Positions 1 to 5,493 are shown, counted from the first letter of the stretch. The stretch: 5,493 nt of DNA from an uncultured Saprospiraceae bacterium (GCA_937967535.1 CALCMV010000024.1:1-5493); one strand, 5' to 3'. Numbers and translations are program-made. Notes: generated by a model from the letters alone, not told the origin.

Positions 1-188
1 ATGCAAATAATTTAGAAATTTACCCACAAATTTAACTACGTAATTTTATACATAGATTAAATTGTAAATTATTATGTAAAATAAAAAATAATGTTTTTTT
101 TACTTTATTTTTAATTGATTATCAGAACTTAAAGAATTGCTGTATCAACAAAAAATAAAATGAAATTTGGATTAAGTAACGAGTAAAA

Positions 189-1163
189 TTATTTTCTACG
201 TTCCGTCACAAAAGTCACCAATTGCTCCAATGAATCCCGCGCCGGACAATCCGGAAAGGTATGCAATATCTCAAAAGCCTCTGCCCTGTAGCGATACATG
301 GCTTCCTGTGCATAGGGGATGCCGCCGCTATTCCGCACAAAATTGAGGACTTCAATCACCTTATCCGGCTGGGTACTTTTAGTTTTAATGATATTGATAA
401 TGTGCTTGCGTTGCTTGCGGTCAGTTTGGTTGAGGGCGTAGATGAGGGGCAAGGTCATCTTTTTTTCCTTTACGTCAATGCCTTTGGGTTTGCCGATTTC
501 TTCTTCGCTAAAATCCAATAAATCGTCCCGAATCTGGAAAGCAATACCGATTTTTTCGCCGAAATCGCGCATCGCATCAATCTTGTGCGGGTCTTTGGTC
601 GCCGAAGCCGCACCTGCACAACAGGCAGCCGCGATGAGAGAGGCTGTTTTTTTGCGAATTATATCATAGTAAATGTCTTCTTGAATATCCAAGCGACGCG
701 CCTTTTCGATTTGTAACAATTCGCCTTCACTCATTTCCTTTACAGCACGCGACACGATTTTGAGCAGTTGAAATTCGTCATTATCCAATGCCAACAGAAG
801 CCCCTGCGATAGCAGATAATCACCCACCAGTACAGCAATCTTGTTTTTCCACAAAGCATTGATAGAGAAAAAACCGCGTCTTTCGAGCGAATCATCCACC
901 ACATCGTCATGCACAAGCGTGGCGGTGTGTAGCAATTCGACAAGTGAAGCAGCGTGGTAGGTCGAGTCATTGGTATCGTCGCACAATTTCGCACTCAAAA
1001 ATACAAACATCGGACGAACTTGTTTTCCTTTGCGTCGTACAATATACTGCATCACTTTATCCATCAGTGGTACTTGGCTCTGCATAGCCTCCCTGAATCG
1101 CGATTGAAAAGTCTTCAACTCGATTTCGATGGGGGCTTTGATTGAGTTCAGAGAAAGAACCAT
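189..1163 (-). CDS. ispB: Long-chain polyprenyl diphosphate synthase (IspB-type, complete, 324 aa)
   Basis: This is a cytoplasmic trans-prenyltransferase that extends an allylic diphosphate with isopentenyl diphosphate to make the long isoprenoid tail of a quinone, in Bacteroidota probably menaquinone. Visible motifs, in order: the substrate-binding GKQVRP at residues 46-51; the first aspartate-rich motif DDVVD at 86-90 followed by RRG at 95-97; KKT at 171-173; the second aspartate-rich motif FQIRDDLLD at 209-217; and the lysine-rich KPKGID...KKMTLP at 225-239. HTATLVHDD at 79-87 closely matches IspB proteins, and the small residue (Ala81) five places before the first Asp fits long-chain products. 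The length equals that of typical IspB. The exact chain length (C35 to C45) cannot be read from sequence. The first ATG gives a full N-terminus and has no Shine-Dalgarno sequence. All catalytic residues are present, so the gene should be functional. It is divergent from the hydrolase gene to its right. Confidence 0.95.
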   Translation of the reverse strand: MVLSLNSIKAPIEIELKTFQSRFREAMQSQVPLMDKVMQYIVRRKGKQVRPMFVFLSAKLCDDTNDSTYHAASLVELLHTATLVHDDVVDDSLERRGFFSINALWKNKIAVLVGDYLLSQGLLLALDNDEFQLLKIVSRAVKEMSEGELLQIEKARRLDIQEDIYYDIIRKKTASLIAAACCAGAASATKDPHKIDAMRDFGEKIGIAFQIRDDLLDFSEEEIGKPKGIDVKEKKMTLPLIYALNQTDRKQRKHIINIIKTKSTQPDKVIEVLNFVRNSGGIPYAQEAMYRYRAEAFEILHTFPDCPARDSLEQLVTFVTERRK

Positions 1164-1207
1164 AATTCTAATGAGTAAATGAGAAGATGAATAAATGAGT
1201 CAATAAG

Positions 1208-1327
1208 ATGTTACGCAGTAACACGTCCGCCGCTTGTCAGTCCGCAGTCGCAACCCAAGGTCAAACAAACTCGCGTTCAACTGCGGTCTGCCGACTGAAA
1301 GACTGCCGACACGTTACTGCGTAACAT
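1208..1327. repeat. GC-rich inverted-repeat element (possible MITE or structured leader)
   Basis: Perfect 15-bp terminal arms: ATGTTACGCAGTAAC at 1208-1222 and its reverse complement at 1313-1327. Each arm is itself a small dyad (GTTAC-GCA-GTAAC). Inside is a second stem, CAGTCCGCAGT at 1238-1248 against ACTGCGGTCTG at 1280-1290, with one mismatch, and an 8-bp direct repeat CTGCCGAC at 1288-1295 and 1303-1310. The island is clearly richer in GC than the sequence on both sides. Near-identical 10-mers flank it, AGTCAATAAG at 1198-1207 and AGTAAATAAG at 1329-1338, which could be a decayed target duplication or chance in low-complexity flanks. It has no reading frame of note. It may be a non-autonomous mobile element or a folded RNA or DNA structure. 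Confidence 0.7.
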
Positions 1328-1346
1328 CAGTAAATAAGTAGTGAGA

Positions 1347-1354
1347 CAAAAATA
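1347..1354 (-). promoter_or_regulatory. Candidate -7 promoter element for ispB
   Basis: Read on the minus strand, this is TATTTTTG, a perfect match to the Bacteroidota -7 consensus TAnnTTTG. No good -33 TTTG is found 17-23 nt upstream; the nearest is a TTTTAG run, so support is partial. If used, the transcript would carry a leader of roughly 180 nt that includes the whole GC-rich inverted-repeat element. Confidence 0.35.
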
Positions 1355-1457
1355 TACATTTATTTAATTCCTGACACTAAAAGTAAGGACGAACATTCAT
1401 TTAAATTTGAACGTACAATATTTTCAACAAATTTTGGAGAAAAGGGTTGTCGCAAAT

Positions 1458-1653
1458 CTAAGCTGAACTTTGGACATTGGGAAATCAGGAAATTGGGGAT
1501 TTAGTAAAGCATTGTTTTACAAAATTTTATAAAATAAAAAATATTAAATTTCATTTATTTACTCATTACTTAAATAAGTAATAATCAATCACTTGCGAAA
1601 ATAGACTCAATTTCCCTGTTCCCTAATTTCCCAATGTTCAAAATCCGGCTAAG
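1458..1653. repeat. Large imperfect inverted repeat, 32-bp arms
   Basis: The left arm at 1458-1489 and the right arm at 1622-1653 are reverse complements at 26 of 32 positions, with a perfect core ACATTGGGAAAT. The arms continue into looser similarity based on GGAAATTGGG-like words (1487-1497 against 1609-1624). The roughly 130-bp interior is nearly pure AT and holds no gene. The divergence between the arms suggests an old element or a pair of oppositely oriented copies of a dispersed repeat. Confidence 0.6.
1565..1582. promoter_or_regulatory. 18-bp dyad, possible operator
   Basis: ATTACTTA, two bases, TAAGTAAT: perfect 8-bp half sites with a 2-bp spacer. The size and symmetry resemble a site for a dimeric regulator, but it lies in AT-rich sequence where short palindromes occur by chance, and no regulator gene is in the window. 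Confidence 0.25.
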
Positions 1654-1681
1654 AGCATGTTTAAAATTTTAACAAAAAATA

Positions 1682-1713
1682 TTTGTTATAAAAGTGTCAA
1701 GGCATAATTTTTG
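1682..1713 (+). promoter_or_regulatory. Candidate Bacteroidota promoter for the M19-like gene
   Basis: TTTG at 1682-1685 is followed after 19 nt by TAATTTTTG at 1705-1713. This matches the Bacteroidota pattern TTTG-N19-TAnnTTTG except for one extra T in the -7 element. The -33 TTTG also sits in a short dyad (TAACAAA 1670-1676, TTTGTTA 1682-1688). Transcription would begin near 1720, about 190 nt before the chosen ATG. Confidence 0.4.
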
Positions 1714-1716
1714 CAC

Positions 1717-1736
1717 CTCATAAAACCCATTATGAG
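1717..1736 (+). promoter_or_regulatory. Short hairpin or dyad at the predicted transcription start
   Basis: CTCATAA at 1717-1723 and TTATGAG at 1730-1736 form a 7-bp stem with a 6-nt loop, directly after the candidate -7 element. It could be an operator half-site pair or a 5' end hairpin in the message. It is not followed by a T run, so it is not a terminator. Confidence 0.3.
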
Positions 1737-1908
1737 CCACAGATACGCATTAAATATTTCTTAACTTGTTCGGATTTCTATAACTTTTTGTAAACTTCAT
1801 AAGTGTGCGCTTTTGATTTTGCGAGGTATTATTCTATTGGTTCAAGTCCTAAGTTTTGGACCACTACTCATATCAAAATTCACTCACTCAAAATTATTTA
1901 TTGAAACT

Positions 1909-3510
1909 ATGCGTAAAAGAAACATTCAGCAATTTATCCACTGTTTATTTTTTATTCTATTTTTCCTGACCAATCTTTCCGCCCAACTCCCCTATGCGGA
2001 TATTCATGTACACACGAGCATCAAACCTTTTAATTCGCGCCACAAAACGGACTATAATCATTGGGACGTTATCGAGCATAATTGTTCCCAACATTACTCT
2101 AATTTTTTTGTCAATAAATCAACTGTACCGCGTCGTTCTCAATCCGATTTTGAGACGATGATAAAAGGCAATACGCGCATCGCTTTCCTATCGCTCACGC
2201 CACTCGAAAGACGCATGATGCGCCCCCGATTGCTCAATGTCACCAAAAAAGGTGTCGGCACTTATTCTTGTGTGACGGGCATCAATTATACGAGTGAATT
2301 TCTCAATCGTGTCAATTACGATTACTTTACCGAACTTGCTGATAATTTGCAATTTGTCATTGATTCGGAGCATCAACCTTACTCTATTGATGGTGTAGAT
2401 TATACTTACGAAATTATCCAAAATGCAGCGCATTTGAGCAGCATCATTAAAGATAAAACAAAAATCGGGCTTATTCTTAGTATCGAAGGTGGTCATGCAC
2501 TCGGCAATTCCTATTATATGGAAAATGACCTCACCGAACTCCCTGAAAATAGGCGAGATGTACTCAATAATGTTGACCGTATCAAGGGTGTTTTATCGCT
2601 CAAAGAAGGCAGCAAAGAAGTCTTGGAATATCCCGTTATGTCTATCAATTTAGCGCATTTTTATTGGAATGGTTTGTGCGGACAAGCCCGCACATTTACA
2701 GGGCGCGAAGAGATTGTTTTTGGCAAACAAAAAAATAATGATGTTGGATTTTCGCCGCTTGGTATGGATGTAATGCGTCGCTTGCTTGACCGCAGCGAAG
2801 GGAGGCGTGTACTGATTGATGTACGTCATATGAGCCTACAATCCCGACAGGAATATTATCAATATCTTGATGATTTGATGGTCGTGCGAGATACTGTGCC
2901 GGTGATTTTCGGGCATTGTGCGGTAAGTAATTTGAGTTGGGCGCACGAAGATTATGCTGGTCAGAAAGACAATTTGAAGAAAAATAAAGAATATTACCTC
3001 AATAATTGGACGATTAATCCCGCAAAAGAAGACATACAATTTATCCATAAAACAGGCGGTTTGGTAGGTCTGATGTTGGATAAAAACCGCATTACAGGTA
3101 CAAAAGGCAAAAAAGCCATCGAAGCCACCGTACCCGGTTCGCAAGAACGCCGCGAGACACTCATTGACCTCATTATGGCGAATATTCTTTCGGGTGTGCA
3201 AGCTATTGGTGAGGCGAGTGCCTGGGATATTTTTTGCTTAGGTTCGGATTTTGACGGTATGATTACCCCCGTTGATAATTATCAGACCGTTGGCAATTAT
3301 CCTGATTTGGCGCGTGATATGACCGCCTTTTTGAATGAACCACGTCCGATTTTTGATTTGTTTTCTGTCGAAGAAATCAAAGGATTGATGTTCGATTATA
3401 CCGCCGAAGAGATTGTGAGTAAGATTATGTCAGAAAATGTTCTTAACTTTCTGACTGAAAATCTCGACGAACTCTATTCTACTGAATTGGAGCAGTCGAG
3501 CCGATTTTAA
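1909..3510 (+). CDS. Secreted M19-like (membrane dipeptidase family) metal-dependent hydrolase, 533 aa
   Basis: The ATG at 1909 begins a good signal peptide: MRKR, hydrophobic residues about 9-23, and a likely cut after LSA at residue 25. There is no lipobox Cys, so the product is probably periplasmic or secreted. The frame stays open upstream to a TTG at 1813, but that would bury the signal peptide, so ATG 1909 is preferred. Numbered from it, the amidohydrolase/M19 motifs appear in order: DIHVH at 31-35, SIEGGH at 191-196 with the metal-bridging Glu193, SINLAH at 245-250, IDVRHMS at 303-309 with His307, FGHC at 334-337 with His336, and GSDFDG at 445-450 with Asp447. The C-terminal FDYTAEEI...NVLNFL resembles the M19 end. 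The known family cleaves dipeptides and related amides; the substrate here is unknown. It differs from classical M19 in having HxH instead of HxD, and it is longer (usual size roughly 350-410 aa). Confidence 0.8.
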   Translation: MRKRNIQQFIHCLFFILFFLTNLSAQLPYADIHVHTSIKPFNSRHKTDYNHWDVIEHNCSQHYSNFFVNKSTVPRRSQSDFETMIKGNTRIAFLSLTPLERRMMRPRLLNVTKKGVGTYSCVTGINYTSEFLNRVNYDYFTELADNLQFVIDSEHQPYSIDGVDYTYEIIQNAAHLSSIIKDKTKIGLILSIEGGHALGNSYYMENDLTELPENRRDVLNNVDRIKGVLSLKEGSKEVLEYPVMSINLAHFYWNGLCGQARTFTGREEIVFGKQKNNDVGFSPLGMDVMRRLLDRSEGRRVLIDVRHMSLQSRQEYYQYLDDLMVVRDTVPVIFGHCAVSNLSWAHEDYAGQKDNLKKNKEYYLNNWTINPAKEDIQFIHKTGGLVGLMLDKNRITGTKGKKAIEATVPGSQERRETLIDLIMANILSGVQAIGEASAWDIFCLGSDFDGMITPVDNYQTVGNYPDLARDMTAFLNEPRPIFDLFSVEEIKGLMFDYTAEEIVSKIMSENVLNFLTENLDELYSTELEQSSRF

Positions 3511-3562
3511 GTTGGATTGCTACATATCACCTAATTTAATATGTTTGCCTAATTAAAAATTA

Positions 3563-3600
3563 CACATCGAATGTGAATAGCTTATTTGTTTTTATTTTTG
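3563..3600 (+). terminator. Weak terminator candidate after the M19-like gene
   Basis: A 5-bp stem, CACAT with ATGTG and a 3-nt loop (3563-3575), lies about 50 nt after the stop and is followed after 10 nt by a T-rich tract (3585-3599). The stem is short and AT-rich, so intrinsic termination here is doubtful. Confidence 0.2.
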
Positions 3601-3716
3601 TAAATAATTAAATTGTAAATTCAAACATACTTGTAGATGTTGAACGTTTTTCAAAAAAATTATTTAAAATTATAATTTATATTAGTTTAACATTTAAATA
3701 TTTACAAAAATAAAAA
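3589..3716. repeat. AT-rich inverted repeat with 24-bp arms
   Basis: The arms 3589-3612 and 3693-3716 are reverse complements with a single mismatch; the outer 18 bp (TTTTTATTTTTGTAAATA) match perfectly. The loop is about 80 bp of AT-rich sequence. Each arm contains TATTTTTG, a perfect -7 promoter match, pointing inward from both sides (3593-3600 on plus, 3705-3712 on minus). Low base complexity raises the chance of coincidence, but a 24-bp near-perfect pair so close together is unlikely to be random. Confidence 0.55.
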
Positions 3717-3779
3717 ATAAGTAAACTGCTCGCGTTCGATTTGTAATTTGGCGAATATATCAGAAATTGAATAGGGAAT

Positions 3780-3863
3780 AGTTGCAAGGCGAATGTTTTT
3801 ATGAAAAATAGCTGTCTGAATACTCAAATATCTATTTTTAACAAAGGAATTCGCCTTGCAACT
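3780..3863. repeat. Compact 84-bp inverted-repeat element (MITE-like or hairpin)
   Basis: Perfect 15-bp arms: AGTTGCAAGGCGAAT at 3780-3794 and its reverse complement at 3849-3863. Similarity continues inward, so that 3781-3811 pairs with 3832-3862 at 26 of 31 positions around a 20-nt loop. The outer part is richer in GC than its surroundings. No T tract follows the right arm, so it is not a standard terminator. It has no coding capacity, and I see no clear target-site duplication. It could be a small non-autonomous element or an RNA hairpin between the two transcription units. Confidence 0.65.
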
Positions 3864-3882
3864 CGCATATAATCATTTACCT

Positions 3883-3890
3883 TATTTTTG
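3883..3890 (+). promoter_or_regulatory. Candidate -7 promoter element for the DUF3137 operon
   Basis: TATTTTTG matches TAnnTTTG perfectly and lies about 70 nt before the DUF3137 start codon. The best -33 candidate is CTTG at 3855-3858, 24 nt away, slightly beyond the usual 17-23 nt and inside the right arm of the inverted repeat at 3780-3863. A second, weaker -7-like TATCTTTT is at 3915-3922, with TTTG at 3887-3890 upstream. Confidence 0.4.
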
Positions 3891-3959
3891 TCTACTATAT
3901 TGTCATTGTTATATTATCTTTTCGTATAGCAAAAAGTTAAACCATGAAACCATAAAACA

Positions 3960-4865
3960 ATGCAAGACATACACGATTTTCGGTTATTTTATAATCGGAT
4001 ATTACATGCGGAATTGTTGCGGCAGGAGCGAACTCGTCGTCGTTTGTTGGTGCTTTTTGCTACCTCTGTCTTGGTGTTTGCCCTCACCGGTTTTGTGATA
4101 TACCGTCTGCAAATACCGTCAATTGCCTTATTGAGTTGGATTCCTATAGCGGCTTGGAGTTCGTTTTTAGGCTGGCGAATACGAAAGTTTATCGCCGGAT
4201 TCAAGCCTAAAATCATACAGATGATTTTGGATTTTAGCAAGCACGATATGAAGTACAGCCACAAGGCATTTATCCCACAAGAAAAATTTCTGCAGAGCCG
4301 TTTTTTCTCTTCCAAAGCACCGTATTATAAAGGCGAAGACTATATCGCAGGTACGATTGGGCGGCAACATTTTGAGTTGTGCGAGTTGGATGTGCGCCAA
4401 AATTCGCGGGTGGTCGCATCAATGATTCCTGTATTTCGTGGTATTTTTTTTCGGGCAAAAACAGCCAATGAATTTACCGGAGAAATCGTCATTATTCCCA
4501 AAGCAGAACGTCCTTACCTGACCCGTACTATCAAAGACCTCATTCGACGCGGCGATTGGCAGTTAAACGTCAAATATCCTGATTTCAACGAAAAATTTAT
4601 CACCTACGTCAGTCCGCAGGCGAATACGGAACTCATCATTCACGAATCATTTTTTGGGGTATTATATGAATTTGCCAAAAAAATAAATAAGAAAGTCTAT
4701 ATGTCATTTGCGGATGGTCATGTTTATATCGCGGTATGGGAACCCAAAGATATTCTCGAACCTCATATTTTCCGTTCTAATGTTAGTTTTAAATTGGTGA
4801 GCGAATTTTACGAAGATTTGTATAATATCGTGAGTGTGATAGAAGAATTTGACCGATTGCACTAG
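3960..4865 (+). CDS. DUF3137 family membrane protein (301 aa)
   Basis: The protein has a basic, helical N-terminus, two closely spaced membrane segments at about residues 29-48 and 52-70, and a long soluble C-terminal part. The order of conserved phrases follows the DUF3137 family as I know it: IPQEKFLQSRFF at 105-116, YKGEDYIAGTIG at 123-134, FELCELDV at 138-145, VFRGIFFRA at 158-166, FNEKFITYVSPQANTELI at 209-226, and VYMSFADGHVYIAV at 246-259. The family's function is not established; the layout suggests a membrane-anchored cytoplasmic domain. ATG 3960 is the first possible start, because an in-frame TGA lies at 3945-3947. A three-codon frame (ATG AAA CCA TAA, 3944-3955) ends 4 nt before it and is probably chance. 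The next gene starts 12 nt after the stop, so the two are probably co-transcribed. Confidence 0.85.
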   Translation: MQDIHDFRLFYNRILHAELLRQERTRRRLLVLFATSVLVFALTGFVIYRLQIPSIALLSWIPIAAWSSFLGWRIRKFIAGFKPKIIQMILDFSKHDMKYSHKAFIPQEKFLQSRFFSSKAPYYKGEDYIAGTIGRQHFELCELDVRQNSRVVASMIPVFRGIFFRAKTANEFTGEIVIIPKAERPYLTRTIKDLIRRGDWQLNVKYPDFNEKFITYVSPQANTELIIHESFFGVLYEFAKKINKKVYMSFADGHVYIAVWEPKDILEPHIFRSNVSFKLVSEFYEDLYNIVSVIEEFDRLH

Positions 4866-4877
4866 TTCAATGCGACA

Positions 4878-5378
4878 ATGAAAAATCTACATTTACTGGA
4901 ACGTATTCTCATTCGAGAGCGCAATTTAAAGCTCTTGGCGGCAGCAATTATGTTGGCAGGTGGATTGACATTTGCGGTGTTGATGTGTTTTTCCGGTACG
5001 GTAAAATTGAGTTTGGTCTGTGCATTGGCGGGATTGACTTTGCTGGTTTTGGGGGTCAAATTCTTGTACGAAACGCTTGTGGTGTGGCAAGCCCGCCGCC
5101 ACCCTGTTTGGCTACAAATTACGGAAAATCCTAAGCAAATCGTCTGGGTCTATTCCAAAGATGTACAAACTTCACCCTACGGACTCGAAGTATCAGGACA
5201 CACCGTTATGTTTTTTAAACTATTGAATAAGAACGAGTTAAGTATCAGCGTACCTCGCAAACAAGCCCAAGCCCTCTCCGAATCGCTCAATCCTCTGCTG
5301 CCTCACGCCACATTTGGCTATACCGTAGAACGCGCTCAATGGTACGTGGCAGACCCGTCATTATTGAGTGATTTTTGA
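4878..5378 (+). CDS. Small two-TM membrane protein with a soluble C-terminal domain (166 aa), function unknown
   Basis: I do not recognise a named family. A charged N-terminus (ERILIRERNLK) precedes two membrane helices at about residues 17-38 and 43-66. A soluble domain of about 95 residues follows; its predicted pattern is several beta strands (77-82, 88-93, 102-115, 120-125) followed by one amphipathic helix (128-139) and a final strand near 145-150. That pattern resembles small bacterial PH-like domains attached to paired membrane helices, but this is inference only. The same topology (two helices, then a soluble domain) as the upstream DUF3137 protein, and the 12-nt gap to it, suggest a shared membrane-associated role. 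The last codons, GAT TTT and the stop TGA, are the first bases of the 7-bp tandem array, so the repeat has reached into the 3' end of the gene. Confidence 0.75.
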   Translation: MKNLHLLERILIRERNLKLLAAAIMLAGGLTFAVLMCFSGTVKLSLVCALAGLTLLVLGVKFLYETLVVWQARRHPVWLQITENPKQIVWVYSKDVQTSPYGLEVSGHTVMFFKLLNKNELSISVPRKQAQALSESLNPLLPHATFGYTVERAQWYVADPSLLSDF

Positions 5379-5493
5379 TTTTTGATTTTTGATTTTTGAT
5401 TTTTGATTTTTGATTTTTGATTTTTGATTTTTGATTTTTGATTTTTGATTTTTGATTTTTGATTTTTGATTTTTGATTTTTGATTTTTGATTT
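5370..5493. repeat. Perfect heptanucleotide tandem array (GATTTTT)n, running off the window
   Basis: Seventeen full units plus five bases of GATTTTT with no variation over 124 bp, continuing past the window end. The first nine bases form the last two sense codons and the stop of the small membrane protein. Because the unit is not a multiple of three, the plus strand meets TGA once every 21 nt in every frame, while the minus strand (AAAAATC units) has no stop in any frame. Perfect identity implies recent expansion or ongoing slippage, so copy number is likely to vary between strains. Confidence 0.95.

Larger units (their letters stand above)
1164..1908. other. Divergent intergenic region, no gene, repeat-rich
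   Basis: No credible coding sequence lies between the divergent polyprenyl synthase and the secreted hydrolase. The stretch is very AT-rich except for a GC-rich island at 1208-1327. It contains two unrelated inverted repeats, an 18-bp dyad at 1565-1582, and candidate promoters facing both ways, each listed separately. Short phrases such as AAATAAGTA recur near both ends of the repeats, giving it a low-complexity look. Confidence 0.8.
3511..3959. other. Intergenic region, no gene, two inverted repeats
   Basis: About 450 bp of strongly AT-rich sequence between the hydrolase and the DUF3137 gene. No coding sequence is supported. It holds the two inverted repeats at 3589-3716 and 3780-3863, and a likely promoter just before the DUF3137 gene. 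A weak hairpin, CACAT-CGA-ATGTG at 3563-3575, followed by a T-rich stretch, is the only terminator-like structure after the hydrolase stop codon. Confidence 0.8.

Noticed and set aside
56..70. 15-base word ATTAAATTGTAAATT also present at 3607-3621
   Set aside because: The match does not extend on either side and the word is almost all A and T, so chance is a fair explanation.
1270..1278. CTCGCGTTC shared with 3729-3737
   Set aside because: A nine-base match without extension is not enough to link the two intergenic regions.
1813..1908. N-terminal extension of the M19-like protein from a TTG start
   Set aside because: It would place 32 residues before an excellent signal peptide that begins at ATG 1909, and the extension has no recognisable similarity.
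2188..2496. Minus-strand open frame inside the hydrolase gene
   Set aside because: It is a shadow of the well-supported plus-strand gene, whose motifs and reading frame are intact across the same stretch.
2836..3201. Minus-strand open frame inside the hydrolase gene
   Set aside because: It lies opposite conserved M19 motifs and has no recognisable protein features of its own.
3944..3955. Three-codon frame (ATG AAA CCA TAA) just before the DUF3137 start
   Set aside because: It is too short to support as a leader peptide and has no attenuator-like structure after it.
5370..5493. Possible CRISPR array
   Set aside because: The 7-bp units are contiguous with no spacers, so this is a simple tandem repeat.

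Overview
The window looks like a piece of an AT-rich Bacteroidota chromosome. None of the four genes has a clear Shine-Dalgarno sequence. Several upstream regions carry the Bacteroidota-type -7 promoter motif TAnnTTTG. The gene families (long-chain polyprenyl synthase, large secreted M19-like protein, DUF3137 protein) also fit that phylum. I cannot place it below phylum level from sequence alone.

Layout, left to right. Positions 1-188 are AT-rich, non-coding sequence downstream of the first gene. On the minus strand, 189-1163 encodes a complete long-chain (IspB-type) polyprenyl diphosphate synthase, the likely source of the menaquinone side chain. Positions 1164-1908 hold no gene but are rich in structure: a GC-rich 120-bp inverted-repeat island (1208-1327), a second, diverged inverted repeat about 200 bp across (1458-1653), an 18-bp dyad, and a candidate promoter followed by a short hairpin. 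On the plus strand, 1909-3510 encodes a secreted metal-dependent hydrolase related to membrane dipeptidase (peptidase M19), with an HxH metal motif where M19 normally has HxD. Positions 3511-3959 are a second gene-free stretch with two more inverted repeats (3589-3716 and 3780-3863) and a -7 promoter motif. On the plus strand, 3960-4865 (DUF3137 membrane protein) and 4878-5378 (small two-TM protein) are 12 nt apart and probably form an operon. The window ends inside a perfect array of the 7-bp unit GATTTTT (5370-5493, nearly 18 copies), which supplies the last two codons and the stop of the small protein.

The genes do not form one obvious pathway: a housekeeping isoprenoid gene, an exported hydrolase and a membrane-protein pair of unknown role. 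The most unusual content is between the genes, where four different inverted repeats and one heptanucleotide array suggest a genome that tolerates or spreads small intergenic repeats. I found no CRISPR array, tRNA, rRNA, transposase gene or defence system. I do not see convincing evidence of a new multi-gene system; the best leads are the repeat elements, the altered metal motif of the hydrolase and the DUF3137 gene pair.
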